This document shows, piece by piece, positions 54,711-61,970 of a stretch of DNA of 64,000 nt (within the stretch, counting starts at the first letter, position 1; each line of letters starts with the position of its first letter). The notes under the pieces were generated by a model. It saw nothing but the letters and a program-made list of their open reading frames with translations, made no database searches and had not been told where the DNA came from. Source of the stretch: JACVRW01 sp963728495 (GTDB lineage Bacteria; Actinomycetota; Thermoleophilia; Solirubrobacterales; Thermoleophilaceae); assembly GCA_963728495.1 (NCBI GenBank), contig CAVSKI010000010.1, forward strand, positions 372,001-436,000, in the 5' to 3' direction. The position numbers were made by a program, and so were the translations under genes.

Positions 54711-56897
54711 ATGTTGCCGGCCGGGCGAGCACTTCTCATTCTTGCGCTGGCGATTGCCCTATACGGCATCTTCGCCTCTCTCTACGGCGCTCGGCGTAGC
54801 GACGGCCGCGCCTGGATCGCCTCGGGCCGGCGCGCCGTCTATGCCCTGACGGGGATTGTCGGACTGACCTTCGTTGTGCTTGAGGCCGCCTTTCTGCGCT
54901 CGGACTTCTCGTTCGAGCTGGTGGCCACGCACTCCTCGACCACGACGCCCGCCTTCTATCGCGCCAGCGCGGCCTGGTCGTCTCAAGAAGGCTCCCTGCT
55001 GCTGTGGCTGATGCTGCTCAGCCTCTGGTCGAGCTTGGCTCTCTTTCTCACTCGCCGGCGCGCGCGAGAGATCGCGCCCTACGCGACGGCGGTCCTGCTC
55101 GGTCTCGGCGCGTTCTTCTGCGGGCTGCTGGTGTTCCTGGAGAGCCCGTTCGCCCAGGCGAGCCCCGCGCCGGTGGAGGGCATCGGGCTGAGCCCGATCC
55201 TTCGCCACCCGGCGATGATGATCCATCCGCCGATGCTCTACTCGGGGTACACGCTGTTCACGGTGCCGTTCGCCTTTGCCATCGGGGCGCTGGTCACCCG
55301 CCGGCTGGGCACCGACTGGATCCGGACCACCCGCCCGTTCGCGCTCGCCGCCTGGCTGTGCCTGGGAACGGGACTCGTGCTGGGCGCCCGCTGGTCCTAC
55401 TCCGAGCTGGGATGGGGCGGCTACTGGGCCTGGGATGGCGTCGAGAACGCCGCGCTGATGCCCTGGCTCACCGGCACGGCGTTCCTGCACTCGGCCATGG
55501 TCTGGGAGCGGCGGGGGATGCTGAAGGTCTGGAACGTCTCGCTCGTGCTCCTAACCGGCATCCTCGCGTTGCTCGGAACCTTCCTCGTCCGCTCGGGCAT
55601 TCTGGAGTCGATCCACGCGTTCGGCGCCTCCACGCTGGGCGTCCCCTTCCTCGTGCTGATCGTGACTCTGGTCGCCGTCTCCATCGTGCTCGTGGTCACG
55701 CGCGCAAAGGAATTGCGCTCCGAGCACCGGCTCGACTCCCTGCTCTCGCGAGAGACGGTGTTTCTGCTCAACAACCTCGTTCTGGTCATGCTCTGTTTCG
55801 TGATCTTCTGGGGGACCTTCTTCCCCCTGATCTCCGAGGCCCTCACCGGGACCCAGGCGTCGGTCGGGCCGCCCTGGTTCGGCCGCTACATCACCCCGCT
55901 GGCGCTCGTGCTCGTACTGCTCTCCGGACTCGGTCCCATGTTGGCCTGGCGGCGCGCGACGGCGGCCAATCTGTGGCGAGTGCTGCTCATACCTGTCGGC
56001 GTCAGCGCCGCCGCCCTCGTCGCGCTGCTCGCCTTCGGAGGAGTGGCGCGCCGGCCGCTCGCCCTGATCATGTTCTGCCTGGCAGCCTTCGTGCTGGCGG
56101 TGGTCGGGCAAGAGCTGTGGCGTGGGGTGCGTGCCCGGCGGGCCATGGCCGACGAGTCGGTGCCGCGGGCACTGGTCTCGCTCGTGCGCCGCAACCGCCG
56201 CCGTTACGGCGGGTACCTGGTCCACGCCGGCATCGCAGTGGTGTTCGTGGGAATCGCGGCCTCCACGGCCTTCCAGGACGTTCGCGACCTTCGCCTCTCC
56301 CCTGGCGAGAGGGGAAACGTGGGGGGCTACGAGATCGAGTACCTGCGGCCGACCGGAAAGGTGGTCCTCGCGCCGAACGGATCGCTCGAGAAGATCGATC
56401 TCGGCGCTGCGCTACGGGTGCGCCGAGGCGAGTCCGAGCCGGTCATGCTGCGCCCGCAGCGCAGCTTCTTTCCCTCGGCCGATCCCTCACTCGGAGCGGT
56501 CTCGCGTTACTTCGAGGGCGAGGCGACCAGCGAGGTCGGGCTGCGCAGCGGCCTGCGGCGCGACCTGTGGACGGTCGTCGCCCCAGACACGACCGACCTG
56601 CGTGAGGTCGCCGCGCGCGGCGATGCGGTTTTCCGCCAGGCCCGCGAGCTGCCGGAGGCCGAGCGCGCGGCGGCACTCGGCGAGGGGCTGCGGCGTCTCG
56701 CGGCGCGTTATCGCGGCGAAACTGCTCCCGCGAGCTTCCGCGTGCTCGTCTCGCCGCTGGTCACCTGGATCTGGATCGGAGCCGTGATCGTCTTCGGCGG
56801 CGGCCTGCTGGCCCTCTGGCCGGCTCCGGCCGGCGCTCGCCGGCGGGCCCCGACGGCGTACGCCGCGCGGGTGGCCCGGGAGCTCGGCCGCGCCTGA
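54711..56897 (+). CDS. ccmF: Heme lyase CcmF
   Basis: 728 aa, many membrane helices. The tryptophan-rich heme-binding WWD-type region is GWGGYWAWDGVENAALMPWLTGTAFLHS; also HPPMLYSGYTLFTVPFAFAIGAL with conserved His, and a long periplasmic domain (NVGGYEIEYLRPTGKVVLAPNGSLEKI ...). Transfers heme from CcmE to apocytochrome with CcmH. ATG 8 nt after the ccmE stop. Confidence 0.96.
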   Translation: MLPAGRALLILALAIALYGIFASLYGARRSDGRAWIASGRRAVYALTGIVGLTFVVLEAAFLRSDFSFELVATHSSTTTPAFYRASAAWSSQEGSLLLWLMLLSLWSSLALFLTRRRAREIAPYATAVLLGLGAFFCGLLVFLESPFAQASPAPVEGIGLSPILRHPAMMIHPPMLYSGYTLFTVPFAFAIGALVTRRLGTDWIRTTRPFALAAWLCLGTGLVLGARWSYSELGWGGYWAWDGVENAALMPWLTGTAFLHSAMVWERRGMLKVWNVSLVLLTGILALLGTFLVRSGILESIHAFGASTLGVPFLVLIVTLVAVSIVLVVTRAKELRSEHRLDSLLSRETVFLLNNLVLVMLCFVIFWGTFFPLISEALTGTQASVGPPWFGRYITPLALVLVLLSGLGPMLAWRRATAANLWRVLLIPVGVSAAALVALLAFGGVARRPLALIMFCLAAFVLAVVGQELWRGVRARRAMADESVPRALVSLVRRNRRRYGGYLVHAGIAVVFVGIAASTAFQDVRDLRLSPGERGNVGGYEIEYLRPTGKVVLAPNGSLEKIDLGAALRVRRGESEPVMLRPQRSFFPSADPSLGAVSRYFEGEATSEVGLRSGLRRDLWTVVAPDTTDLREVAARGDAVFRQARELPEAERAAALGEGLRRLAARYRGETAPASFRVLVSPLVTWIWIGAVIVFGGGLLALWPAPAGARRRAPTAYAARVARELGRA

Positions 56898-56920
56898 GGG
56901 CGCGCCGGTCGCGGCACTCA

Positions 56921-57205
56921 ATGGAGATTGTGATCGTGCTTGTGGCCCTGGTCTGCGCGGTCGCCCTGATCGCTGCGCCGTTTCGCAGCGAGCCCGCGGT
57001 CACCGAGGCGGCTGCCCGCTCCGCGGAGCGCTCAGAGCTCGATGCGGCCAAGGAGGCGAAATACCGCGAGATACGCGACGCGGAGCTCGACTACCGCACG
57101 GGCAAGCTGTCGGAGGAGGACTGGCGCGCCGTCGATGGCGCGCTGAGGAGGGAGGCCGTCGAGCTGCTGCGACGCCTCGACGCCCTGGGCGACCACGAGG
57201 CGTGA
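56921..57205 (+). CDS. CcmI/CycH N-terminal-domain-like protein
   Basis: 94 aa. One membrane helix (MEIVIVLVALVCAVALIAAPF) then an amphipathic region LDAAKEAKYREIRDAELDYRTGKLSEEDWRAVDGALRREAVELLRRLDAL, which matches the CcmI N-terminal module; the TPR domain of full CcmI is absent. In Ccm systems CcmI presents apocytochrome. Follows ccmF by 23 nt. Confidence 0.75.
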   Translation: MEIVIVLVALVCAVALIAAPFRSEPAVTEAAARSAERSELDAAKEAKYREIRDAELDYRTGKLSEEDWRAVDGALRREAVELLRRLDALGDHEA

Positions 57206-57225
57206 GCGCTTTACAGGACGAGGGG

Positions 57226-57254
57226 TTGACTCCGCCGGGGTTGAGGTGTTTGAT
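57226..57254 (+). promoter_or_regulatory. Promoter of the di-heme cytochrome gene
   Basis: TTGACT (57226-57231), exactly 17 bp, then TTTGAT (57249-57254): a sigma-70-like pair. The predicted start at about 57261 gives a 26-nt leader with a strong GGAGG ribosome site. It is the best conventional promoter in the window. Confidence 0.6.
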
Positions 57255-57286
57255 GCGCCCAGGTCCAAACTGTCGGAGGAAACGTC

Positions 57287-59911
57287 ATGTTCCGCCCCAT
57301 GACCCGGCATCGTTACCGCAGGGTCCGCGTCGCCGCTCTGGCAGTCCTCGCGACGGCGCTGTGCTTGTGCCTCGCCGCGCCGACCGCGGCGCGGACCTTC
57401 TCCGCCCCGACCTACTCCAGCCCGATCACGATGTCGGCAGACGGAAAGCTGATCTGGGTCGTCAACCCGGGCGGTGACAACGTGGCCGTCATCGGCGCCA
57501 AGTCGAACCGGGTGCTCAAGCGGATCAAGGTCGGCGACGAGCCCCAGGGCGTGGCCGTCGATCCGAACAACCGCTACGCGTACGTCGCCAACGCGGCGGG
57601 CGGGAACGTCACGGTGATCCGGATCAAGAACCCGAAGCCCGGCAACTTCAAGGCCGGCGTCGCGAAGGACCTAGGCAAGAACGGCAAGTTCCTGACCGGC
57701 GCCGAACCGTGGAACATCGTTTCCTCACCGAACGGGCGGCGGGTCTACGTCGCGAACAGCAGCCAGGACAGCATCACGGTCATCGATGCCACCCGCCGGG
57801 TCAAGAAGAAGGGCAAGGGGGCGGGCAAGAAGGTGATCAGCCCGAAGGTGCTCGGCTACGTCGCGCTGCGCGGCAGCGCCTGCAGCCCAAACGCGAACTC
57901 CCACTTCCAGCCGCGCGGCCTGGCGGTGAGCAAGAACAGCAAGAAGCTGCTCGTCACCAGTTTCTTCTCCTTCCAGCGGGCCGGCTTCCAGCAGGTGAAC
58001 GACCAGGGTCGGCAGGGGATCGTCTGCCGCATCAAGATCAACACGAAGTCGAAGAAGGGCAAGCTCGGCGCCAAGCCGGCGGCCCGCATCCGGATCCTGC
58101 CGCGCGACACCGGATTCACCGCCGACAAGAACTTCGACAACATTCAGGACCCGGTCTTCGCCTGGCCAAACCAGATGCAGAGCATCGTTATCCGCGGCGG
58201 CCAGGCCTTCCTGCCCAACATCGCCGCCGCGCCGGAGGGCCCACAGCGCTTCAACAACTCGACAATGGCGTTCGTGAACGTCATCAACGGGATCAATGGC
58301 GGTAGTCAGAGCGACGGCAGCAACGGCAAGTTCCTGAACCTGCATCTGGGAGCTCGCACTCCCGAGGCCGGAAAGAAGAAGCTGTTCTTCGCCAACCCGT
58401 GGGCGATTGGGTTCACCAAACAGAGCGGGAACGGAGCCGCCTATGTCGTCTCGGCCGGTTCCGACCTGCTGGTCAAGGTGAACGTGTCGGGCAACGGGAC
58501 GCTGAGCTTCACGGGCGGCCCCCAGACGACGCGTTACATCGACCTGAACGATCCGGCGAACCCGGCCACGAACGGCGACAATGCGGGCAAGAACCCGCAG
58601 GGGATCGTGGTCAACAAGCAGGGGACGAGGGCCTGGGTCAACAACTTCGTCTCCCGCAACGTCTCGAAGGTCAACCTGCAGACCGATCAGGTGATCGACA
58701 CGATCCGCTACGCGGCGCTGCCGTCGCCAGGATCGCCGGAGGAGATCGTGGCGGTCGGCGCGGAGATGTTCTTCGGCTCACGCGGAAACTTCGATCGGCC
58801 TGCCGGGACCACGGTCTCCACCAGCGAGCGGCTGTCGAGCGACGCCTGGCAGTCCTGCGCGAGCTGCCACTTCAAGGGGCTCACCGATAGCGTGGTCTGG
58901 GCCTTCGGCACCGGCCCGCGCAAGTCGCTCCCGCTGAACGCGAGCTTCAACCCGAACAACCGAAACCAGCAGAAGATCCTCAACTACTCGGCCGTCAACG
59001 ACGAGGTCGAGGACTTCTCGCTCAACATCCGCAACGTCTCGGGACCAGGCGCGCTCGCCGCCGCGGTGGCGTGCAGCGATCCCGCGGCGGGTCAGCCGGC
59101 GACGAGCACATTCGATCCGAACCACGGGCTGATCATCGGCGACAACGGCAACATCAATACGCCGCCGTGCATCATCAACGCGATCCCATTGAAGGCGAAC
59201 GCCAACCGGCAGCAGGTCACGGTCACGCTGCCGGGTAGCAGCACCCCCGTCCCGGCGCAGACGGCGATGAGGGAATGGGTGCGCTTCGCCATCCGCACAC
59301 CGGACGGGCCGTCCACGAACCAGAAGCTGGGCAAGAGCCGCCTCAACCCGGCCAATGTGCAGGCTGGTCGGGCACTCTTTGCTCAGGCGGGCTGTGCGAA
59401 CTGCCACGGAGGCACCTTGTTCAGCAACTCGATCAAGGACTACGTCTCGCCACCGGCGGCCGCGGAGATCGCCAACGAGCGCATGCCGCTGGCGCCCAAC
59501 ACCAACCCGGTCGGCGCCCCGTACGTCTCCAAGTTCATCACCAACATCGGCTCGTTCAACCTGGGCGTACCGGGCCAGGGCAACGACATCGGCAGCAACA
59601 TCGGCGCCACCGAGTTGACCACCCCGGGCTTCAACAATGCGACCCAGCAGACGACGCCCCCGTTCGACGCGCTCGGGCGTGACTACAACAACGACGGCAA
59701 GGGCAACGGCTTCACGATCCCCTCCGTGCTCGGCATCGACTCGGCGCCCCCCTACTACCACAACGGAGCGTGCGAGACGCTCGACTGCGTGCTCAGCAAC
59801 GTCAAGCACCGCACCTCCACGCCGGGCGGGGGCCCCGGGTCTCAGCCGGACGCGCTCGCGAACGCCAAGGACCGGGCCCGGGTCATCGCGTTCCTAAGGT
59901 CGCTCGACTGA
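57287..59911 (+). CDS. Secreted di-heme c-type cytochrome with YVTN beta-propeller
   Basis: 874 aa. Signal peptide (RVRVAALAVLATALCLCLAAPTAA). Residues 40-520: YVTN/YncE-type propeller (NPGGDNVAVIGAKSNRVLKRIKVGDEPQGVAVDPNNRYAYVANAAGGNVTVI and later blades). Heme sites are CASCH (C524-H528) and CANCH (C703-H707), and the C-terminus has SVLGIDSAPPYYHNGACETLDCVL as in MauG/cytochrome c peroxidase family. Probably exported and matured by the flanking Ccm proteins; could oxidise a substrate bound by the propeller. ATG 57287 after GGAGGAAAC. Confidence 0.9.
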   Translation: MFRPMTRHRYRRVRVAALAVLATALCLCLAAPTAARTFSAPTYSSPITMSADGKLIWVVNPGGDNVAVIGAKSNRVLKRIKVGDEPQGVAVDPNNRYAYVANAAGGNVTVIRIKNPKPGNFKAGVAKDLGKNGKFLTGAEPWNIVSSPNGRRVYVANSSQDSITVIDATRRVKKKGKGAGKKVISPKVLGYVALRGSACSPNANSHFQPRGLAVSKNSKKLLVTSFFSFQRAGFQQVNDQGRQGIVCRIKINTKSKKGKLGAKPAARIRILPRDTGFTADKNFDNIQDPVFAWPNQMQSIVIRGGQAFLPNIAAAPEGPQRFNNSTMAFVNVINGINGGSQSDGSNGKFLNLHLGARTPEAGKKKLFFANPWAIGFTKQSGNGAAYVVSAGSDLLVKVNVSGNGTLSFTGGPQTTRYIDLNDPANPATNGDNAGKNPQGIVVNKQGTRAWVNNFVSRNVSKVNLQTDQVIDTIRYAALPSPGSPEEIVAVGAEMFFGSRGNFDRPAGTTVSTSERLSSDAWQSCASCHFKGLTDSVVWAFGTGPRKSLPLNASFNPNNRNQQKILNYSAVNDEVEDFSLNIRNVSGPGALAAAVACSDPAAGQPATSTFDPNHGLIIGDNGNINTPPCIINAIPLKANANRQQVTVTLPGSSTPVPAQTAMREWVRFAIRTPDGPSTNQKLGKSRLNPANVQAGRALFAQAGCANCHGGTLFSNSIKDYVSPPAAAEIANERMPLAPNTNPVGAPYVSKFITNIGSFNLGVPGQGNDIGSNIGATELTTPGFNNATQQTTPPFDALGRDYNNDGKGNGFTIPSVLGIDSAPPYYHNGACETLDCVLSNVKHRTSTPGGGPGSQPDALANAKDRARVIAFLRSLD

Positions 59912-59924
59912 GAGGTGGCTTGCC

Positions 59925-60077
59925 GTGCCCGCACTGCCGCTTGACGAGGCCGGCAAGTACGTGGCCGGCGCGTACCTCGTGTTCCTCACGCTGATTCTGG
60001 TCTACGTAGCGATCATCGGCACGAAGATCGCCCGCATCGATCGGGAGCTGTCAGAGCTGGCGAAGGACGACCAGTGA
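59925..60077 (+). CDS. ccmD: CcmD-like small heme-export protein
   Basis: 50 aa from GTG 59925: MPALPLDEAGKYVAGAYLVF, one membrane helix (VFLTLILVYVAIIGTKIA), then ARIDRELSELAKDDQ. The pattern (KYVxxAY, helix, basic-then-acidic tail) is that of CcmD, which associates with CcmC in the heme-handling complex. Fourteen nt after the di-heme cytochrome; its stop overlaps the next gene (GTGA). ccmA, ccmB and ccmC are not in the window. Confidence 0.75.
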   Translation: MPALPLDEAGKYVAGAYLVFLTLILVYVAIIGTKIARIDRELSELAKDDQ

Positions 60078-60382
60078 CGGCCGACGTCACGCCCACGATC
60101 TCGGCGCTGCAGCGCCGCGGCGACCAGGTCGTCGAGCATTTGCTGCGGGAGAACGAGTCGCGCTGGGAGTCGCCCTCGCAGGCAGACCGCGACCGCCTCG
60201 AGACGCTGGCTCATTCGGTGGCATCGCGCTTGCTGCACGAGCCGGCCCTGCGTCTCGAGAGCTCGAGCGCCGAGACGTGCTTGCAGTACGAGCACGCCCT
60301 GCGAGAGCTCTTCTGCTTGGGTTCGGCAGGGGAGGAGCCCACGCAGGCCGTTGGGCGGGTCGCCGCCGCGCAGCCCGCCTAA
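60074..60382 (+). CDS. Free-standing glutamyl-tRNA reductase dimerisation-domain protein
   Basis: 102 aa. It matches only the C-terminal dimerisation domain of HemA: TPTISALQRRGDQVVEHLL, then SQADRDRLETLAHSVASRLLHEPALRLE and YEHALRELFCL, in the same order and spacing as actinobacterial HemA. It lacks the catalytic and NADPH domains, and no hemA precedes it. GTG overlaps the ccmD-like stop, so it is translated with the cytochrome c unit. Codon use is normal coding for the window, so it is unlikely to be a decayed fragment. Confidence 0.75.
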   Translation: MTADVTPTISALQRRGDQVVEHLLRENESRWESPSQADRDRLETLAHSVASRLLHEPALRLESSSAETCLQYEHALRELFCLGSAGEEPTQAVGRVAAAQPA

Positions 60383-61301
60383 CCAGCAGGCTGGTCCGAA
60401 GCTGATCGGCCCCCGCCCAGGCGGCGAAGCAGAGGCCGCCCAACGTTCCCGTGACCGTGCTGAGCACACCGGCCGCGGCCGCGAGGGCCACGCCGTCGCT
60501 GCCGAGAATCAGCACCGCAGCGGCCGCGCCCACCGCCGGCCCTACCGGTAGCTGTCCGAGCGTGACCAGGGCGATCAGGACCGCCGTGGCGTCCAACACC
60601 GAGGCGTCGACACCGACGGCGTGCAGCAGCAGCCAGTTGCGGGCGATCTGGCAGAAGACCGCGATCAGCACCAAGCCGACCACGCGGAGCCCACCGTTCA
60701 GGCTGCGGAGCACCGCCAAGCCCCGCCACAGCTTGCGACCCTCGCGCAGGGCCAGCCGGCGCAGGCCGACGCTCGCCGCACCGACCACCACCAAGCCGAT
60801 GACCGGCGACCACCAGGGCAGGCCCAACGGCACCACCAGCGTGAACGAGGCCAGCGCGGCGAGCATCGCCTCGACGGCGATGATGGGGAACTCGGCGGCG
60901 ATGAGAGTCGGTACCTGAGGGCACACATCGGGAGACGAGCGCCTCAGCGCCGCGATGCGGGCGGCCACCCCCAGCTGCCCATTCAGCACGCTGCCGACCA
61001 CCTGCATGCTCGACGCGCGATAGAGGGTTCGGCGGTCGACCCTGCCGCCGGCCGCCTCGATCGTCAGATGCCACGCCTCGCTGCGCGACACCAGGGCGAC
61101 AACCTGGAGCAACACCGCAAGGACGAGGACCCATGCGGCCGCGCTCTCGAGCGCCTGGGTGAACTCCTCGCGCCGGCCGGCCAGCAGCAGCGCGATGATC
61201 GCCGCGGTGAGCAGCGAGCCGAGCACCGTGAGCGGCCCCTGCCGCCGGCGGGCAAAGCTCCGAACGCGCGCGAACACGCGCGCTGCGCCGCTTACCTCCA
61301 C
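60087..61301 (-). CDS. UPF0104/LPG-synthase-TM (AglD-like) membrane protein
   Basis: 404 aa as read from GTG 61301. About eight membrane helices in residues 20-305 (LTVLGSLLTAAIIALLLAG; WVLVLAVLLQVVALVSRSEAWHLTIEAAGG; SSMQVVGSVLNGQLGVAARIAALRR; QLPVGPAVGAAAAVLILGSDG), typical of flippase-like UPF0104 proteins. From about residue 306 the frame is antisense to the HemA-domain gene and low in complexity. A stop in another frame at 60381-60379 would end it just at the convergent stop, so the 3' end may be frameshifted. Confidence 0.75.
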   Translation of the reverse strand: MEVSGAARVFARVRSFARRRQGPLTVLGSLLTAAIIALLLAGRREEFTQALESAAAWVLVLAVLLQVVALVSRSEAWHLTIEAAGGRVDRRTLYRASSMQVVGSVLNGQLGVAARIAALRRSSPDVCPQVPTLIAAEFPIIAVEAMLAALASFTLVVPLGLPWWSPVIGLVVVGAASVGLRRLALREGRKLWRGLAVLRSLNGGLRVVGLVLIAVFCQIARNWLLLHAVGVDASVLDATAVLIALVTLGQLPVGPAVGAAAAVLILGSDGVALAAAAGVLSTVTGTLGGLCFAAWAGADQLRTSLLVRRAARRRPAQRPAWAPPLPNPSRRALAGRARTASTSRRSSSRDAGPARAASAMPPNEPASRGGRGLPARATPSATRSPAANARRPGRRGAAAPRSWA

Positions 61302-61308
61302 GGACCGG

Positions 61309-61521
61309 CTACGGTCGGGGGCGATTCACCAGATCCGCGTGCGACTTGGCCGCCGCTGTCTGGCGAACGAGCTGCCGTTCCCGCTCGTAGGTCTCGCGTT
61401 CGACCTTGCCGACCTTGCGCGCTTCCGCGTTGCGTGAGCTCACGCGGTCCAGGGTTTCCTTCCAAGCCTGCTCGCCGCGGGTCGACGACTTCCAGTTGGA
61501 GCTGTCGTCCTGATCGGTCAT
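61309..61521 (-). CDS. Small hydrophilic hypothetical protein
   Basis: 70 aa from ATG 61521 (MTDQDDSSNWKSSTRGEQAWKETLDRVSSRNAEARKVGKVERETYERERQLVRQ ...). Highly charged, predicted helical, no recognised domain. Stops 7 nt before the UPF0104 start, so they may be co-transcribed. Confidence 0.6.
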   Translation of the reverse strand: MTDQDDSSNWKSSTRGEQAWKETLDRVSSRNAEARKVGKVERETYERERQLVRQTAAAKSHADLVNRPRP

Positions 61522-61605
61522 ATGGTCAGTCCTAGCGGCTCCCAGGGGATTGGACCACCGGGGGGCGCAGGGAGCGCTTCACCCGACTGTGGCGGACTTA
61601 TTGTG

Positions 61606-61631
61606 GCACCCGCCCGCGGGCGGGCGGGTGC
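61606..61631 (-). terminator. Hairpin downstream of the cold-shock gene
   Basis: GCACCCGCCCGC (61606-61617) is the exact reverse complement of GCGGGCGGGTGC (61620-61631), giving a 12-bp stem. It is 15 nt past the cold-shock stop on the minus strand. No U-run, so termination efficiency is uncertain. The rest of the 61522-61645 gap holds nothing else. Confidence 0.55.
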
Positions 61632-61645
61632 GCACAACGGCGCGG

Positions 61646-61849
61646 TCAGATCGGCCGTACGTTCACTGCCTTCGGGCCCTTGTCGCCGGGCTCGGCGTCG
61701 TACTCGACCTTCGCGCCCTCGGCGAGCGACTTGAAGCCATCGCCGGCGATGCCGGTGTGATGGACGAAAAGGTCCTTGCCGGCTTCATCGGGCGTGACGA
61801 AGCCGAAGCCCTTGTCGTCGCTGAACCACTTGACGGTTCCAGTGGCCAT
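61646..61849 (-). CDS. cspA: Cold-shock protein (CspA family)
   Basis: 67 aa. MATGTVKWFSDDKGFGFVTPDEAGKDLFVHHTGI contains RNP1 (KGFGFV) and RNP2 (LFVHH). RNA chaperone that melts mRNA structure. Strong Shine-Dalgarno AAGGAGG before the ATG, in contrast with the leaderless genes nearby, consistent with high or regulated translation and a structured leader. Confidence 0.96.
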   Translation of the reverse strand: MATGTVKWFSDDKGFGFVTPDEAGKDLFVHHTGIAGDGFKSLAEGAKVEYDAEPGDKGPKAVNVRPI

Positions 61850-61924
61850 TTTCTACCTCCTTGTTGTGTGCTGCGTACGCGGAGGTGCTGGAAGCAACGA
61901 CTACGGGCGCTGGCACTACGTAGC

Positions 61925-61938
61925 CGAGCCTAGGCTCG
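61925..61938. promoter_or_regulatory. Perfect 14-bp palindrome upstream of the cold-shock gene
   Basis: CGAGCCTAGGCTCG in the 121-nt gap between the GT1 stop (61971) and the cold-shock start. It could be an operator, a transcript-end hairpin for the glycosyltransferase, or part of a cold-shock leader. Nothing else is recognised in this gap. Confidence 0.4.
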
Positions 61939-61970
61939 ACTCGAACGCACCGAACGCTAGCAGTGATCGC

